From NCBI GenBank assembly GCA_002401885.1, contig NVUL01000001.1, positions 1 to 64,000 on the forward strand: 64,000 bases of DNA, written 5' to 3'. The DNA is from SAR86 cluster bacterium. Its GTDB lineage: Bacteria > Pseudomonadota > Gammaproteobacteria > Pseudomonadales > Pseudohongiellaceae. Under the pieces are notes generated by a model. That model was not told the DNA's origin. It ran no database searches and saw only the letters and a program-made list of their open reading frames with translations. Below, piece by piece: positions 17,243-26,454 of this stretch; the stretch's first letter is position 1; each line of letters begins with the position of its first letter. The translations under genes were made by a program, and so were the position numbers.

Positions 17243-18064
17243 CTACACACGCCCCAACGCGAAACCCTTAGCAATATGATTCCTAACAAAGTAGATAACT
17301 AAGGCACCAGGGATGATTGTGAGAATACCCGCAGCTGCGAGAACCCCCCAGTCAAGACCGGAGGCAGAAACAGTGCGAGTCATGACAGCACTAATAGGTT
17401 TCGCATCAGTGACGGTTAGCGTGCGTGCTATAAGAAGCTCGACCCAGGAAAACATGAAACAGAAGAACGCGGCGACACCGATTCCCGAACCGATAAGTGG
17501 AGTGAATATCTTGACGAAGAAACGCGGGAACGAATAGCCATCGATGTAGGCAGTCTCGTCTATCTCTTTCGGCACACCAGACATGAACCCCTCAAGTATC
17601 CAAACCGCAAGCGGCACATTGAACAGACAGTGAGCGAGTGCCACGGCTATATGTGTATCGATCAAGCCGAAGGCCGAGTACAACTGAAAGAATGGCAGGA
17701 CGAAGACAGCCGGCGGCGCCATACGATTGGTAAGCAGCCAGAAGAAGAGGTGCTTGTCCCCCAAAAATTTATAGCGCGAGAAAGCATAGGCAGCAGGCAG
17801 CGCGACACTAATGGCGATAACCATGTTCATCACTACATAGGTAAGCGAATTGATGTAACCGTTGTACCAAGACGGATCGGTAAAAATTGTAATGTAGTTG
17901 TCTAGCGTGAATTCCTGCGGCCATAGAGTAAACGTGGACAGGATCTCCTGATTAGTCTTGAAGCTCATGTTCAACAACCAATACAGAGGCAGCATCAAGA
18001 AGACTATATAAGTGGTAATACCAGTGCGCTTAATCTTGAGCATACTATTCGCCGAGATCGCCAT
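17243..18064 (-). CDS. glpQ: Glycerol ABC transporter permease GlpQ
   Basis: The product is 273 residues with six membrane helices, typical of a MalG-like inner-membrane permease. The ATPase-docking EAA-type loop is seen in PKEIDETAYIDGYSFPRFFVKIFTPLIGSG (about 175-204). The N-terminus reads TGITTYIVFLMLPLYWLLNMSFKT, standard for this subfamily. It should form the membrane channel with GlpP. Its start overlaps the GlpP stop (18064) by one base, so translation is coupled. Confidence 0.85.
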   Translation of the reverse strand: MAISANSMLKIKRTGITTYIVFLMLPLYWLLNMSFKTNQEILSTFTLWPQEFTLDNYITIFTDPSWYNGYINSLTYVVMNMVIAISVALPAAYAFSRYKFLGDKHLFFWLLTNRMAPPAVFVLPFFQLYSAFGLIDTHIAVALAHCLFNVPLAVWILEGFMSGVPKEIDETAYIDGYSFPRFFVKIFTPLIGSGIGVAAFFCFMFSWVELLIARTLTVTDAKPISAVMTRTVSASGLDWGVLAAAGILTIIPGALVIYFVRNHIAKGFALGRV

Positions 18065-18960
18065 TATTGCGCACCTCCGCTATTGGACTGCTCGTCATTG
18101 TCGAAACTCGTCATCACCGTGTAGAAAACCCAGCAAACCAAAAGGATGATCAGGAAGTAGATAAGCGACATGGCCGCCGCAGGCCCAAGATCGAATTGAC
18201 CCAGCGCCATCTGCACGAGATCGATAGAGAGGAAGGTCGTGACATTACCCGGCCCTCCTCCTGTCACCACAAACGGCTCGGTGTAGATCATGAAGGAATC
18301 CATGAAGCGCAGCAGAACTGCGATCAGCAACACGCGCTTTATCTTCGGCAGCTGTATGAAGCGAAATACCGCCCAGCGTGAGGCGCCATCGATCCGCGCT
18401 GCCTGATAGTAAACTTCGGGTATGGCTACGAGTCCCGAATAGCAGAGCAACACGACCAATGAGGTCCAGTGCCAGACATCCATGAGTATCAGCGTCAGCC
18501 ATGCATCCAAATTATCTTGCGCGTAGTTGTAGTCGATGCCGAGACTGGCAAGCCCGTGGCCCAGCAGGCCGATATCAACTCTTCCAAACACCTGCCATAT
18601 GGTGCCGACCACGTTCCAGGGGATCAGCAGTGGCAGTGCCATTAGTACGAGGCATACAGACACGCCCCAACCACGTTTCGGCATCGCCAGCGCAATCAAT
18701 ATACCCAAAGGAATTTCAATGGCGAGAATCAGACCTGAAAATAATAGCGTTCTTAATAAGGCGTTATGAAATCTCTCTGAGGCGAGCACCTCCTGAAACC
18801 ATTCTGTGCCGACCCAGAAAAATTCATTGTTTCCAAAACTATCCTGCACTGAGTAGTTAACCACGGTCATGAGCGGGATAATCGCGCTGATGGCAACTAA
18901 GATCAGCACAGGCATTACCATAAACCAAGCTTTGTTGTTCTGAACCTTTTGGATACTCAT
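18064..18960 (-). CDS. glpP: Glycerol ABC transporter permease GlpP
   Basis: A 298-residue MalF-like permease with six helices and the EAA-type loop IPEVYYQAARIDGASRWAVFRFIQLPKIKRVLLIA (about 190-224). The N-terminus KAWFMVMPVLILVAISAIIPLMTVVNYSVQ is the usual first helix of the subfamily. It partners GlpQ. Only five bases separate its start from the end of glpT and its stop overlaps the glpQ start. Confidence 0.85.
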   Translation of the reverse strand: MSIQKVQNNKAWFMVMPVLILVAISAIIPLMTVVNYSVQDSFGNNEFFWVGTEWFQEVLASERFHNALLRTLLFSGLILAIEIPLGILIALAMPKRGWGVSVCLVLMALPLLIPWNVVGTIWQVFGRVDIGLLGHGLASLGIDYNYAQDNLDAWLTLILMDVWHWTSLVVLLCYSGLVAIPEVYYQAARIDGASRWAVFRFIQLPKIKRVLLIAVLLRFMDSFMIYTEPFVVTGGGPGNVTTFLSIDLVQMALGQFDLGPAAAMSLIYFLIILLVCWVFYTVMTSFDNDEQSNSGGAQ

Positions 18961-18965
18961 CTCGC

Positions 18966-20030
18966 TCAGCCTCCTCCGCCACTGCCGACTCTATAGTCGT
19001 CTGCATAGAGATTGATGTGTGCCGAATCGAAGGATACATAGGGATTCTCTGGTATCGCTACGCCGTCTTTAACCAAAGCGCTCACCTGAGTGCCCGCTAT
19101 CTCGCCGCGAACAATAACGTGTCTACCCACGTCTTCCAGCGCGGTTACGGTGAGTGGCATCCCATCGCCAGTAGATAATTTTATATGCTCGGGACGAATA
19201 CCCAACTCGAAGCGGGCGGTAGGGTTATCGATCGTCCTGTCTAGGGGAATTCTCTTCCCTGCGAATACCGCTTCGTTTCCATCGATCTCGCAGGGCAACA
19301 CGTTCATACCCGGCGAGCCAATGAATTTGCCAACGAATGTGTGTTCCGGCGTCTCGAAGAGTTGCTGAGGTGTCCCTATCTGCACGACCGCCCCCTCGTA
19401 CATAACGATCACCTGATCGGCGAATGTGAGCGCTTCGGTTTGATCATGCGTCACATAGATCATCGTATGTTGAAAGCGCTGGTGAATCTTCTTTAGCTCT
19501 GTACGTAATTGCCATTTCAGATGCGGATCGATAACGGTCAACGGCTCGTCAAAGAGAATCGCTTGCACGTCGGTTCTAACCAGTCCTCGGCCTAGCGATA
19601 TTTTCTGCTTATCATCTGCGGTCAGCGAGCGCGCTCGATCGTTCGCTCGCTCCTCTAGGTCGAGCATCTGAAGTGCATCCGCTACTCGCTTTTCAATCTC
19701 ATTCTTGGCGACACCCCTATTGCGCAAAGGAAATGCCAGATTCTCGGCGACTGTCATCGTGTCGTAGACAACGGGAAACTGAAATACTTGCGCGATATTG
19801 CGCTGCTCCGTTGTCAGGTCTGTCACATCGATGTCGTTGAAGAGCACTCTCCCTTCGGACGGTCTGAGCAAGCCCGAGATGATATTCAGTAGCGTCGTCT
19901 TGCCGCAACCAGATGGACCGAGCAAGGCGTAGGCGCCGCCGTCACTCCAGCTCTGCTGCATGCTACACAGTGCGTAGTCAGGAGCCAAGGGATACCGATG
20001 TGCCAATGATTGTAGTTGTATAGATGCCAT
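18966..20030 (-). CDS. glpT: Glycerol ABC transporter ATPase GlpT
   Basis: The product is 354 residues. The nucleotide-binding domain (1-235) has a full Walker A (GPSGCGKTTLL, 37-47), a Walker B (AILFDEPLT) and a switch His in YVTHDQTEA. The ABC signature is degenerate: SLTADDKQKISLGRG stands where LSGGQ would be. A C-terminal TOBE domain follows (240-354). Its partner GlpS has a normal signature but an altered Walker A, so one composite ATP site is probably weak. The name follows the Rhizobium glp operon and is not the unrelated E. coli glycerol-3-phosphate antiporter. It lies 7 bases downstream of glpS. Confidence 0.85.
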   Translation of the reverse strand: MASIQLQSLAHRYPLAPDYALCSMQQSWSDGGAYALLGPSGCGKTTLLNIISGLLRPSEGRVLFNDIDVTDLTTEQRNIAQVFQFPVVYDTMTVAENLAFPLRNRGVAKNEIEKRVADALQMLDLEERANDRARSLTADDKQKISLGRGLVRTDVQAILFDEPLTVIDPHLKWQLRTELKKIHQRFQHTMIYVTHDQTEALTFADQVIVMYEGAVVQIGTPQQLFETPEHTFVGKFIGSPGMNVLPCEIDGNEAVFAGKRIPLDRTIDNPTARFELGIRPEHIKLSTGDGMPLTVTALEDVGRHVIVRGEIAGTQVSALVKDGVAIPENPYVSFDSAHINLYADDYRVGSGGGG

Positions 20031-20037
20031 TGCGTGT

Positions 20038-21117
20038 CTAGCTTTTTATTGTCGGCTGCCATTCAACAAGCGCGTCATCGCTGTCGAACAGGAATAAATT
20101 CTGTGGTTTTAGATAAAATTTTACCGTACTCGCTACCGCAAAATCCTGCACGTCGTGGAGAAGCGCGACCCAGGGATTGTCTTCCATAAAAAAGTGTACA
20201 AACGTCTCAGAGCCAGTCAATTCTGTGACGGACACACTCCCTTTAACCTCTATGTCATCGAAGGCCTCTCTTTCGCTACTAAGATGATGCGGCCGCACCG
20301 CCAAGGTGTAGTTTCCATCCGGTATCTGCTCGATGTGGATTCCGAGTTGTTGCTGACTACTAGTAAACGCTAACTGCCCTGCAACACATTCCACCTTTGC
20401 ACTATTCAGTGGCGGGTCTGAAAAAATCTTCGCCGAGCGCAGGCTGGCAGGCGTTCGGTACAGGTCCAAAGTCGGACTGAACTGCTCAACTCTACCCTCG
20501 TGCAGACATACCGTATTGCCGCCGAGTACGAGGGCCTCTGTAGGCTCGGTAGTCGCATAGACCAAGACAGCACCCATCGCCGCGAATAAGGTCGGCAGTT
20601 CAGCGCGGAGCTCCTCGCGTAATTTATAATCTAAATTCGCCAACGGCTCATCCAACAACACCAAATCGGCCTTCTTAATAAGCGCTCGCGCTAACGCGAC
20701 TCTCTGTTGTTGCCCGCCGGAGAGAGTATCAGGCGTGCGATCGAGCATCTCCGTCAACTGCAGCAACTCGGCTACTTCGGCGACTTGTCTGTATATCTGA
20801 CTCTTTTCAACTCGAGCCACCCGAAGCGGTGAGGCAATATTCTCAAACACCGTCAGCGAGGGATAGTTGATGAATTGTTGGTAGACCATAGCCACGTTGC
20901 GTTTCTGCACAGCCATGCCTAATACCGATACACCATCGAACAGCAGCTCACCACTATCGGGCTTGTCTAGTCCGGCCATGATGCGCATCAGAGATGTCTT
21001 GCCGGAGAGCGTGGGGCCGAGAAGAATATTCAATTCACCGCGCTGCATGGACAGAGAAATATCATCAAGGAAGACCTCCTCCCCCTGATGACGTGTAATG
21101 TTTCGCAGCTCAAGCAT
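20038..21117 (-). CDS. glpS: Glycerol ABC transporter ATPase GlpS
   Basis: The product is 359 residues and the first gene of the importer transcript. The Walker A reads GPTLSGKTSLMR (33-44), where Leu-Ser replaces the usual Gly-Ser/Cys-Gly of other family members. The signature LSGGQQQRVALARAL and Walker B LVLLDEPLANLD are normal. A TOBE-like C-terminal domain occupies 245-359, as in MalK-type proteins. With GlpT it should form a heterodimeric motor for GlpPQ. Its start lies 138 bases downstream of the glpD stop, with a large inverted repeat between them. Confidence 0.85.
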   Translation of the reverse strand: MLELRNITRHQGEEVFLDDISLSMQRGELNILLGPTLSGKTSLMRIMAGLDKPDSGELLFDGVSVLGMAVQKRNVAMVYQQFINYPSLTVFENIASPLRVARVEKSQIYRQVAEVAELLQLTEMLDRTPDTLSGGQQQRVALARALIKKADLVLLDEPLANLDYKLREELRAELPTLFAAMGAVLVYATTEPTEALVLGGNTVCLHEGRVEQFSPTLDLYRTPASLRSAKIFSDPPLNSAKVECVAGQLAFTSSQQQLGIHIEQIPDGNYTLAVRPHHLSSEREAFDDIEVKGSVSVTELTGSETFVHFFMEDNPWVALLHDVQDFAVASTVKFYLKPQNLFLFDSDDALVEWQPTIKS

Positions 21118-21140
21118 TCAGAATTTCCATAAGTTAGCAC

Positions 21141-21252
21141 TCCATCCGTATCATATTGGCGGGATCAGCGTTATCCCGATGTTTGCCAGCAAGGCATGCC
21201 TTGGCATGAACGCGGGCAAACTCACTGAACCCGCCAATATAATGTGGATGGA
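21141..21252. repeat. Long inverted repeat between glpD and glpS
   Basis: Arms 21141-21163 and 21230-21252 match in inverted orientation at 20 of 23 bases, and two of the three mismatches would form G-U pairs in RNA. Inner stems are GTTTGCC (21181-21187) with GGGCAAAC (21214-21221), and AAGGCATGCCTT (21191-21202) is palindromic. It begins three bases after the glpD stop on the minus strand and ends 23 bases before the glpS start. It could be a MITE/REP-type element or an RNA structure that separates glpD from the importer genes; it has no U-run like a Rho-independent terminator. Confidence 0.65.
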
Positions 21253-21255
21253 ATA

Positions 21256-22731
21256 CTAGTTTGCAGGTAAAGACTGCTCTATGTAGTTAGCGAGTGAAGT
21301 ACTTTCCGCACGCGAAAACTTCAGGCCCAGCTTGCTGCGTCGCCAGAGAATATCGTCTGCCGATTTCGCCCATTCTTCTGTACAGAGATAGTCTACTTCT
21401 CTCTGATAGAGGTTATGACCAAATTTCACACCTAACTCGCCAATACCAGTAGCATCACCGAGAATATCGAAGCTGAGAGTGCCGTAACTATTCAACCAGC
21501 GGTTGATCAGGTCTGGGCCCAGCCAGGCATACTTCGAGACTATTTTTTGAAAAAGATGCTCCGGAAGATCGAAGTCGCCCCCCGGTAGTTTTGCATCCTT
21601 AGTCCACGCCGGACCCATAGTCGGCAACGCCTCCTTTAATTTACTCAACACATCTTCCGCGAGGACTCTATAGGTAGTCACCTTCCCACCATAGACCGAG
21701 AGTAGTGGGTGCGGATCCGATTCTAGCTCCAATTTGTAATCTCGCGATACCTTACTCGCGTTTACTTCTTCATCGTCTATGAGTGGTCTCACGCCTGCGA
21801 AACTGTGCACAACATCCGAGTGCAAGATCGATTTCTTGAAGTATAGATTCACTATCGAAAGTAGATAGCTGATCTCCTCTTTAGAGATTTCTACACGGTC
21901 CAGACTTCCCTTGTGTTCAGCTTCTGTCGTACCTATCAACGTATAGTCTTGCAACCATGGAATTACAAAAATTACTCTACCGTCATGATGTTGCAACATA
22001 AAAGCCTGTGAGCCAGGGTGCATGCGCGGAACAACGATATGACTACCTTTGACGAGGCGAATTTCATGCTCTGCCTCCTCGTTGCTGAGTTGCTCCGACA
22101 GCGCAGCGACCCAGGGCCCTGTCGCATTTACTATGGCCTTGCAGTCGACTTCACTGTCCGTATTACTAGCATGATCGTGAAGAGTTACGCGCCAGCCGTT
22201 ATCCAGAGACTGCATGCCCATACATTCTGTGCGAGTGAGTATCTGCGCTCCGCGCTGCTTCGCCTGTAAGGCGTTCAATACGACCAGCCGCGAATCATCT
22301 ACCTGCGCATCCCAGTACTCGAAGCCGCGAGTGATAGCCGAATTGAGCGGCCCTTCGGGGTCAATTTTGATGAAGCGCGACCCGTCGAAACGCCTACGCC
22401 GCGCCAAATTGTCATACAAGAACAGCCCGGCTCGAATCAGCCATGAGCTTCGCGAATGTGGCAACTGAGGAATGTGAAAGGCCAACGGCTTAATGACATG
22501 TGCAGCCGCTGAGGTGAGCACTTCTCGCTCTTGCAATGACTTTCGCACCAAGCCAAATTCGTAGAATTCGAGATAGCGCAAGCCGCCGTGGATAAGTTTA
22601 GAGCTCCGAGAAGAAGTTGCCGAGGCAAGGTCAGACTTTTCGCAGAGGACGACATCCAAACCGCGACCCGCAGCATCGGCGGCGATGCCGGCTCCATTGA
22701 TGCCGCCACCGATTATGAGGAGATCATGCAT
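21256..22731 (-). CDS. glpD: Aerobic glycerol-3-phosphate dehydrogenase GlpD
   Basis: The 491-residue flavoprotein begins with a dinucleotide-binding fold (LLIIGGGINGAGIAADAAGRG) and contains SSRSSKLIHGGLRYLE (about 40-55), the FAD contact of the family. A C-terminal helical domain follows from about 385 onwards. It oxidises sn-glycerol 3-phosphate to dihydroxyacetone phosphate at the inner membrane and passes electrons to the quinone pool. Length fits E. coli GlpD (501). It is divergent from glpK with 209 bases between starts and precedes the importer genes on the same strand, so import and oxidation may be expressed together. Confidence 0.95.
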   Translation of the reverse strand: MHDLLIIGGGINGAGIAADAAGRGLDVVLCEKSDLASATSSRSSKLIHGGLRYLEFYEFGLVRKSLQEREVLTSAAAHVIKPLAFHIPQLPHSRSSWLIRAGLFLYDNLARRRRFDGSRFIKIDPEGPLNSAITRGFEYWDAQVDDSRLVVLNALQAKQRGAQILTRTECMGMQSLDNGWRVTLHDHASNTDSEVDCKAIVNATGPWVAALSEQLSNEEAEHEIRLVKGSHIVVPRMHPGSQAFMLQHHDGRVIFVIPWLQDYTLIGTTEAEHKGSLDRVEISKEEISYLLSIVNLYFKKSILHSDVVHSFAGVRPLIDDEEVNASKVSRDYKLELESDPHPLLSVYGGKVTTYRVLAEDVLSKLKEALPTMGPAWTKDAKLPGGDFDLPEHLFQKIVSKYAWLGPDLINRWLNSYGTLSFDILGDATGIGELGVKFGHNLYQREVDYLCTEEWAKSADDILWRRSKLGLKFSRAESTSLANYIEQSLPAN

Positions 22732-22940
22732 AGGTTTTTTGACTCAGATACTCTTGCTTGGGAGTGGCTTAATTTGGCCTACGAACTTGCCCACGAAATA
22801 GACAGTTAGTGTAACATGAGGAACTGTTTTTCCTATGGCTCAATCTCAGCAATGCAACGAGATTCTTGCAAGGTTTAGGAGATTGAAAAGCAAGGGAATA
22901 GTCCGATATTATTGAAGAGAGTATTGAAGAGATTATTGGC
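22732..22940. promoter_or_regulatory. Divergent glpD/glpK control region
   Basis: Both genes start outward from this 209-base stretch, so it must hold both promoters. I see a dyad ACAGTT (22802-22807) / AACTGT (22822-22827) and a short tandem ATTGAAGAG repeat just before glpK (about 22910-22932). Neither matches the E. coli GlpR operator closely, and no glpR gene lies in the window. No convincing sigma-70 hexamer pair could be identified. Confidence 0.35.
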
Positions 22941-24440
22941 ATGAACAATTGCATTCTCGCGATCGACCAGGGCACTACCAGCAGCCGCGCCCTGATATTC
23001 GACTCTCAAGGCAATAAACTCTCCGTAGGACAGCAGGAATTCGCGCAGCACTTTCCTGACAACGGCTGGGTAGAGCACGACGCGATGGAAATTTGGCAGA
23101 GCACTATCGCTAGTTGCCAAAGCGCACTCGAATCAGCCTCAATTACATCTGAGCAGATTCGTTGCATAGGAATAACCAATCAACGTGAGACCACCATCGT
23201 ATGGGACAGAGAGACCGGCCTTCCGATCTACAATGCGATCGTTTGGCAGGACCGTCGAACCAGCAACTATTGCGATGAATTAAAAGCCCAACATTTGGAA
23301 GAAACGATTCAGCAGAAGACGGGCCTGCTCATCGATGCTTACTTTTCAGCGAGTAAGATTCGCTGGATACTAGAGAATGTTACGGGTGCCAGAAAGCGAG
23401 CCGAAAAGGGTGAGCTTGCTTTCGGTACAGTCGATTGTTTTCTGCTCTGGCATCTAAGTAAGGGGCGCAGTCACCGCACCGATGCCACGAACGCATCCAG
23501 AACACAGCTCTTTAATATTCATACTCAGCAGTGGGACGACGAACTACTCGAAATTTTCGATATACCCGTCTCACTCCTACCAACTGTTGAAGATTGTGCC
23601 GCTGAATATGGCGATTGTGATGCCGAGTTCTTCGGAAGCTCCATACCCATTACGGGAATTATTGGCGACCAACAGGCTGCTGCATTCGGACAGTGTTGCT
23701 TCTCCTCCGGCATGGCCAAGAGCACCTACGGCACTGGCTGCTTTCTCTTATTGAATACTGGTAATCAGGTGGTCAAATCTGCAAACCGCCTTCTTAGCAC
23801 CGTTGCATTTCGCCTCAATGGCGAAACCAGCTACGCACTTGAGGGCAGCATCTTCATGGCAGGTGCCACCATGCAGTGGATTAGAGACGGCTTGCAACTC
23901 ATAGAGCAAGCCAGCGAGTCTGAGGCGTTGGCGGAGAAAACCAGCGAAGACCTAAGCGTCTACCTGGTGCCCGCTTTCACCGGGCTGGGAGCGCCCTACT
24001 GGGACTCAACAGCGCGAGGTGCATTGTTTGGGCTCACTCGCGACAGTGGCGTAAAGGAAGTGGTCACTGCCGCCCTGCTTTCCGTCTGTTACCAAAGCAA
24101 AGACCTATTAGTCGCGATTGAAGCGGATGGTGGCACCGTAGCTAGCCTTCGTGTCGATGGGGGAATGGCGAACAATGACTATGTGATGCAGAAGTTATCT
24201 GACCTACTAAATCTTGATGTACTAAGGCCCGAACTTACCGAGGCAACTGCCATGGGTGCGGCCTATGTTGCAGGCCTACAGGCTGGCATCTTCGAATCAC
24301 TAGAGGAAATCAGCACGAAGTGGGAGCTAGACCAGCGCTTCGAATCGGGCAAAGATGATGCCTGGAGAGAGAAACAATATGACGGTTGGTTGGATGCCGT
24401 CTCGAGAACGCGAACCAAGGCAATTGATAAGGAAAATTGA
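22941..24440 (+). CDS. glpK: Glycerol kinase GlpK
   Basis: A 499-residue FGGY-family kinase, full length. The N-terminal ATP-binding phosphate loop is [17 protein letters not shown] (4-20), the glycerol-contacting segment is [14 protein letters not shown], and the second signature is [18 protein letters not shown]. It phosphorylates glycerol to sn-glycerol 3-phosphate in the cytoplasm, the substrate of GlpD next door. A GAAGAGA ribosome binding site lies upstream. The stop codon is followed within a few bases by the phosphatase gene, suggesting translational coupling and one transcript with the next genes. Confidence 0.95.
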   Translation: MNNCILAIDQGTTSSRALIFDSQGNKLSVGQQEFAQHFPDNGWVEHDAMEIWQSTIASCQSALESASITSEQIRCIGITNQRETTIVWDRETGLPIYNAIVWQDRRTSNYCDELKAQHLEETIQQKTGLLIDAYFSASKIRWILENVTGARKRAEKGELAFGTVDCFLLWHLSKGRSHRTDATNASRTQLFNIHTQQWDDELLEIFDIPVSLLPTVEDCAAEYGDCDAEFFGSSIPITGIIGDQQAAAFGQCCFSSGMAKSTYGTGCFLLLNTGNQVVKSANRLLSTVAFRLNGETSYALEGSIFMAGATMQWIRDGLQLIEQASESEALAEKTSEDLSVYLVPAFTGLGAPYWDSTARGALFGLTRDSGVKEVVTAALLSVCYQSKDLLVAIEADGGTVASLRVDGGMANNDYVMQKLSDLLNLDVLRPELTEATAMGAAYVAGLQAGIFESLEEISTKWELDQRFESGKDDAWREKQYDGWLDAVSRTRTKAIDKEN

Positions 24441-24442
24441 GT

Positions 24443-25078
24443 GTGGAGCTTCATTTAATTCGGCACGGAGAGACCAACTGGAATAAAGAGCGACGGGTTC
24501 AGGGTCAAAGTGAATCGCAGCTAACAGATTTAGGCATCCAACAGGCGAAGGAACTCGGACAGCGAATCGGACACCTAAAGTTTGATAAGATTTATTGCAG
24601 CAGCAGTCTGCGCACGCGCCAGACTGCTGAGCATGCGTTCCCTGATTCGACAACCGAGATTAATTATCTCGATGAGCTACGCGAAATATTTCTCGGACCC
24701 TGGGAAGGTCATCTCTATGAAGACCTTGCAGTGAGAGAACCAGAGTCTCATCGCCATTTCTGGGAGCAGCCTCACCTGTTTCAAGTGAATGGTGCCGAGA
24801 GCTTTTTTGAACTACAGCAGCGTGCCATCGATGCCGTGGCGGAGATTGAAGCTACACATCGTGCGCCATCTGCGAGCAATAAGAAAGTCGCAATAGTGAG
24901 TCACGGGGCACTAATAAAATCTTATCTTTGTCACGTCGAAGGTCGTAGTATGGACCAACTCTGGGCACCTCCGAGAATGCACAATTGCGCCCACAGCATC
25001 GTAGCTTTCAGTGAAGACAATGTCACAAGAGGCGCTAACATTTTACAATACGCCGACCAGCCATTTATCAAGGAATAA
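24443..25078 (+). CDS. Histidine phosphatase family protein (phosphoglycerate mutase-like)
   Basis: The product is 211 residues. It has the LIRHGETNWN catalytic His motif at the N-terminus and the second catalytic His in VSHGALIKSYL (about 153), so the family's phosphohistidine chemistry is intact. I chose the GTG at 24443 because AAGGAAAA lies at good spacing; a TTG at 24437 overlapping the glpK stop is the other option. Substrates in this family include sugar phosphates, nucleotides and alpha-ribazole phosphate. Coupling to glpK suggests a phosphate ester from central carbon metabolism, but this is only inference. Confidence 0.8.
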   Translation: MELHLIRHGETNWNKERRVQGQSESQLTDLGIQQAKELGQRIGHLKFDKIYCSSSLRTRQTAEHAFPDSTTEINYLDELREIFLGPWEGHLYEDLAVREPESHRHFWEQPHLFQVNGAESFFELQQRAIDAVAEIEATHRAPSASNKKVAIVSHGALIKSYLCHVEGRSMDQLWAPPRMHNCAHSIVAFSEDNVTRGANILQYADQPFIKE

Positions 25079-25080
25079 TT

Positions 25081-25884
25081 ATGACCACCGAAACTAGCGA
25101 TCAAGCAAAACCGAGACTCTGGCTAAAGATCGGCGGACTCGCCAGTCTAGCATTAGGACTCGGCTTAGGACTGCTTACGCTTGCCTCAGCTGCGGGTATT
25201 TGGCTAGGCTTCTGGGACTTCAGGCGCGGATTCTCCCTTCTCGGCGCAGCCAACCAATATGGGCAATTGCTTGCCTGGGCCTGCCTCCTACTTACCGCTG
25301 CCACGCTTATAGCTGGCCAATTATTCAAAATTCAGAATGCTAGGAAGTTCGTAAGTCTCGCGGCAATTGGCGCCTTGGTAGCATGGGTTGCTTATCTAAT
25401 TCCAGAAAGCTTCCGCCCCGGCGAAGGCGTGAACTACCCGCCGATTCACGACATCTCAACCAATCGAGTCAATCCTCCTGAGTTTGTTGCGATAGCTCAA
25501 CTGCGTGCGGATGCGCCGAATACATTGGTCTATGGCGGCTCCAACAATATGACACGAGAGCGGCTGATCGAGCTGACCGATGAGGCCTACCCCGATCTGG
25601 TTACACAGCGCTATAACGAATCCGTAAACGTGATTTTTGAGAAGACGCTGGCTGCAGTCGATGATTTGGGCTGGGAGCTTGTTGCGCAAGACGCCTCCGC
25701 TGGCAGAATAGAGGCTACAGATACAACATTCTGGTTTCGCTTTAAGGACGATGTGGTTATCAAGATCGATCAGCAGGGATCCGATACTACTGTTGATGTC
25801 AGATCGGTTTCCCGAGTGGGCACCGGCGACGTTGGAGCGAATGCAATACGCATGCGTAAACTGTTCGCCTTGCTTGCGAATTAG
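25081..25884 (+). CDS. DUF1499 domain protein with N-terminal membrane helices
   Basis: A 267-residue protein with three hydrophobic segments (about 15-37, 55-77, 83-102) followed by a DUF1499 domain (120-267). The family pattern is seen in DDLGWELVAQDASAGRIEATDTTFWFRFKDDVVIKI. The function of DUF1499 is unknown. It starts two bases after the phosphatase stop, so it belongs to the glpK transcript. Confidence 0.75.
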   Translation: MTTETSDQAKPRLWLKIGGLASLALGLGLGLLTLASAAGIWLGFWDFRRGFSLLGAANQYGQLLAWACLLLTAATLIAGQLFKIQNARKFVSLAAIGALVAWVAYLIPESFRPGEGVNYPPIHDISTNRVNPPEFVAIAQLRADAPNTLVYGGSNNMTRERLIELTDEAYPDLVTQRYNESVNVIFEKTLAAVDDLGWELVAQDASAGRIEATDTTFWFRFKDDVVIKIDQQGSDTTVDVRSVSRVGTGDVGANAIRMRKLFALLAN

Positions 25885-25927
25885 CAACACTTCCAAATAA
25901 TTGATATGGAAAGAAATTAGCGCGTCT

Positions 25928-26428
25928 ATGCAGTTAGAAAATAAGCAAACTAATATGCTCTGGTTCGTCGGCATCGTTCTAATTGTGCTGGCCCTGTCAC
26001 AGATCATTGGTTACTGGGTCAACACCGCGATACCGCAGAACACATCGGTCGAGTGGAGCAGCCTGATTCACTTCACTCATATCCGCAATCATGGCGGTGT
26101 GTTTGGCATGTTACAGGGAATGGGTGGGATATTTGCCACGATTAGCATCACGCTTCTGATCGGCGTAAGCGCCTATCTCTGGTTTAGCCCGTCGATCAAA
26201 CGCTATGAGTATATCTGCTTCGGCTTCATAGTCGGAGGCGGGGCCAGCAATATATTGGATCGGTTCGTGTATGGTAGTGTGATCGACTTTATCGACATAC
26301 AGCATATACCCTACTGGAACTACATATTCAATACCGCCGATGTCATGGTCCATATTGGCATCTGGCCTCTTCTGTTTTTTAGCTTTCTGGCCAGCACAGA
26401 TGAAACCGATTCAGGCAATCTGCATTAA
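25928..26428 (+). CDS. Divergent lipoprotein signal peptidase II-like protein
   Basis: The product is 166 residues with four helices. It keeps most LspA active-site elements: RNHGGVFGM, GGGASNILDR, the Asp in GSVIDFID and the FNTADV motif with the second catalytic Asp. However, the family's first conserved block (Asp-x-x-x-Lys of IDLGSKYL in E. coli) is replaced by LALSQIIGYW, without either residue. It may therefore be a paralogue with altered activity and not the housekeeping enzyme, which normally sits beside ileS. The start at 25928 (ATG) fits the alignment; a TTG at 25901 would add nine residues. It is the last gene before a strong terminator. Confidence 0.75.
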   Translation: MQLENKQTNMLWFVGIVLIVLALSQIIGYWVNTAIPQNTSVEWSSLIHFTHIRNHGGVFGMLQGMGGIFATISITLLIGVSAYLWFSPSIKRYEYICFGFIVGGGASNILDRFVYGSVIDFIDIQHIPYWNYIFNTADVMVHIGIWPLLFFSFLASTDETDSGNLH

Positions 26429-26454
26429 CCTCTGTACTAGCAAACTCGAGATAC

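Noticed and set aside
22214..22709. Minus- and plus-strand frames within glpD
   Set aside because: The GlpD frame has clear FAD-binding motifs and full length; the others lack any.
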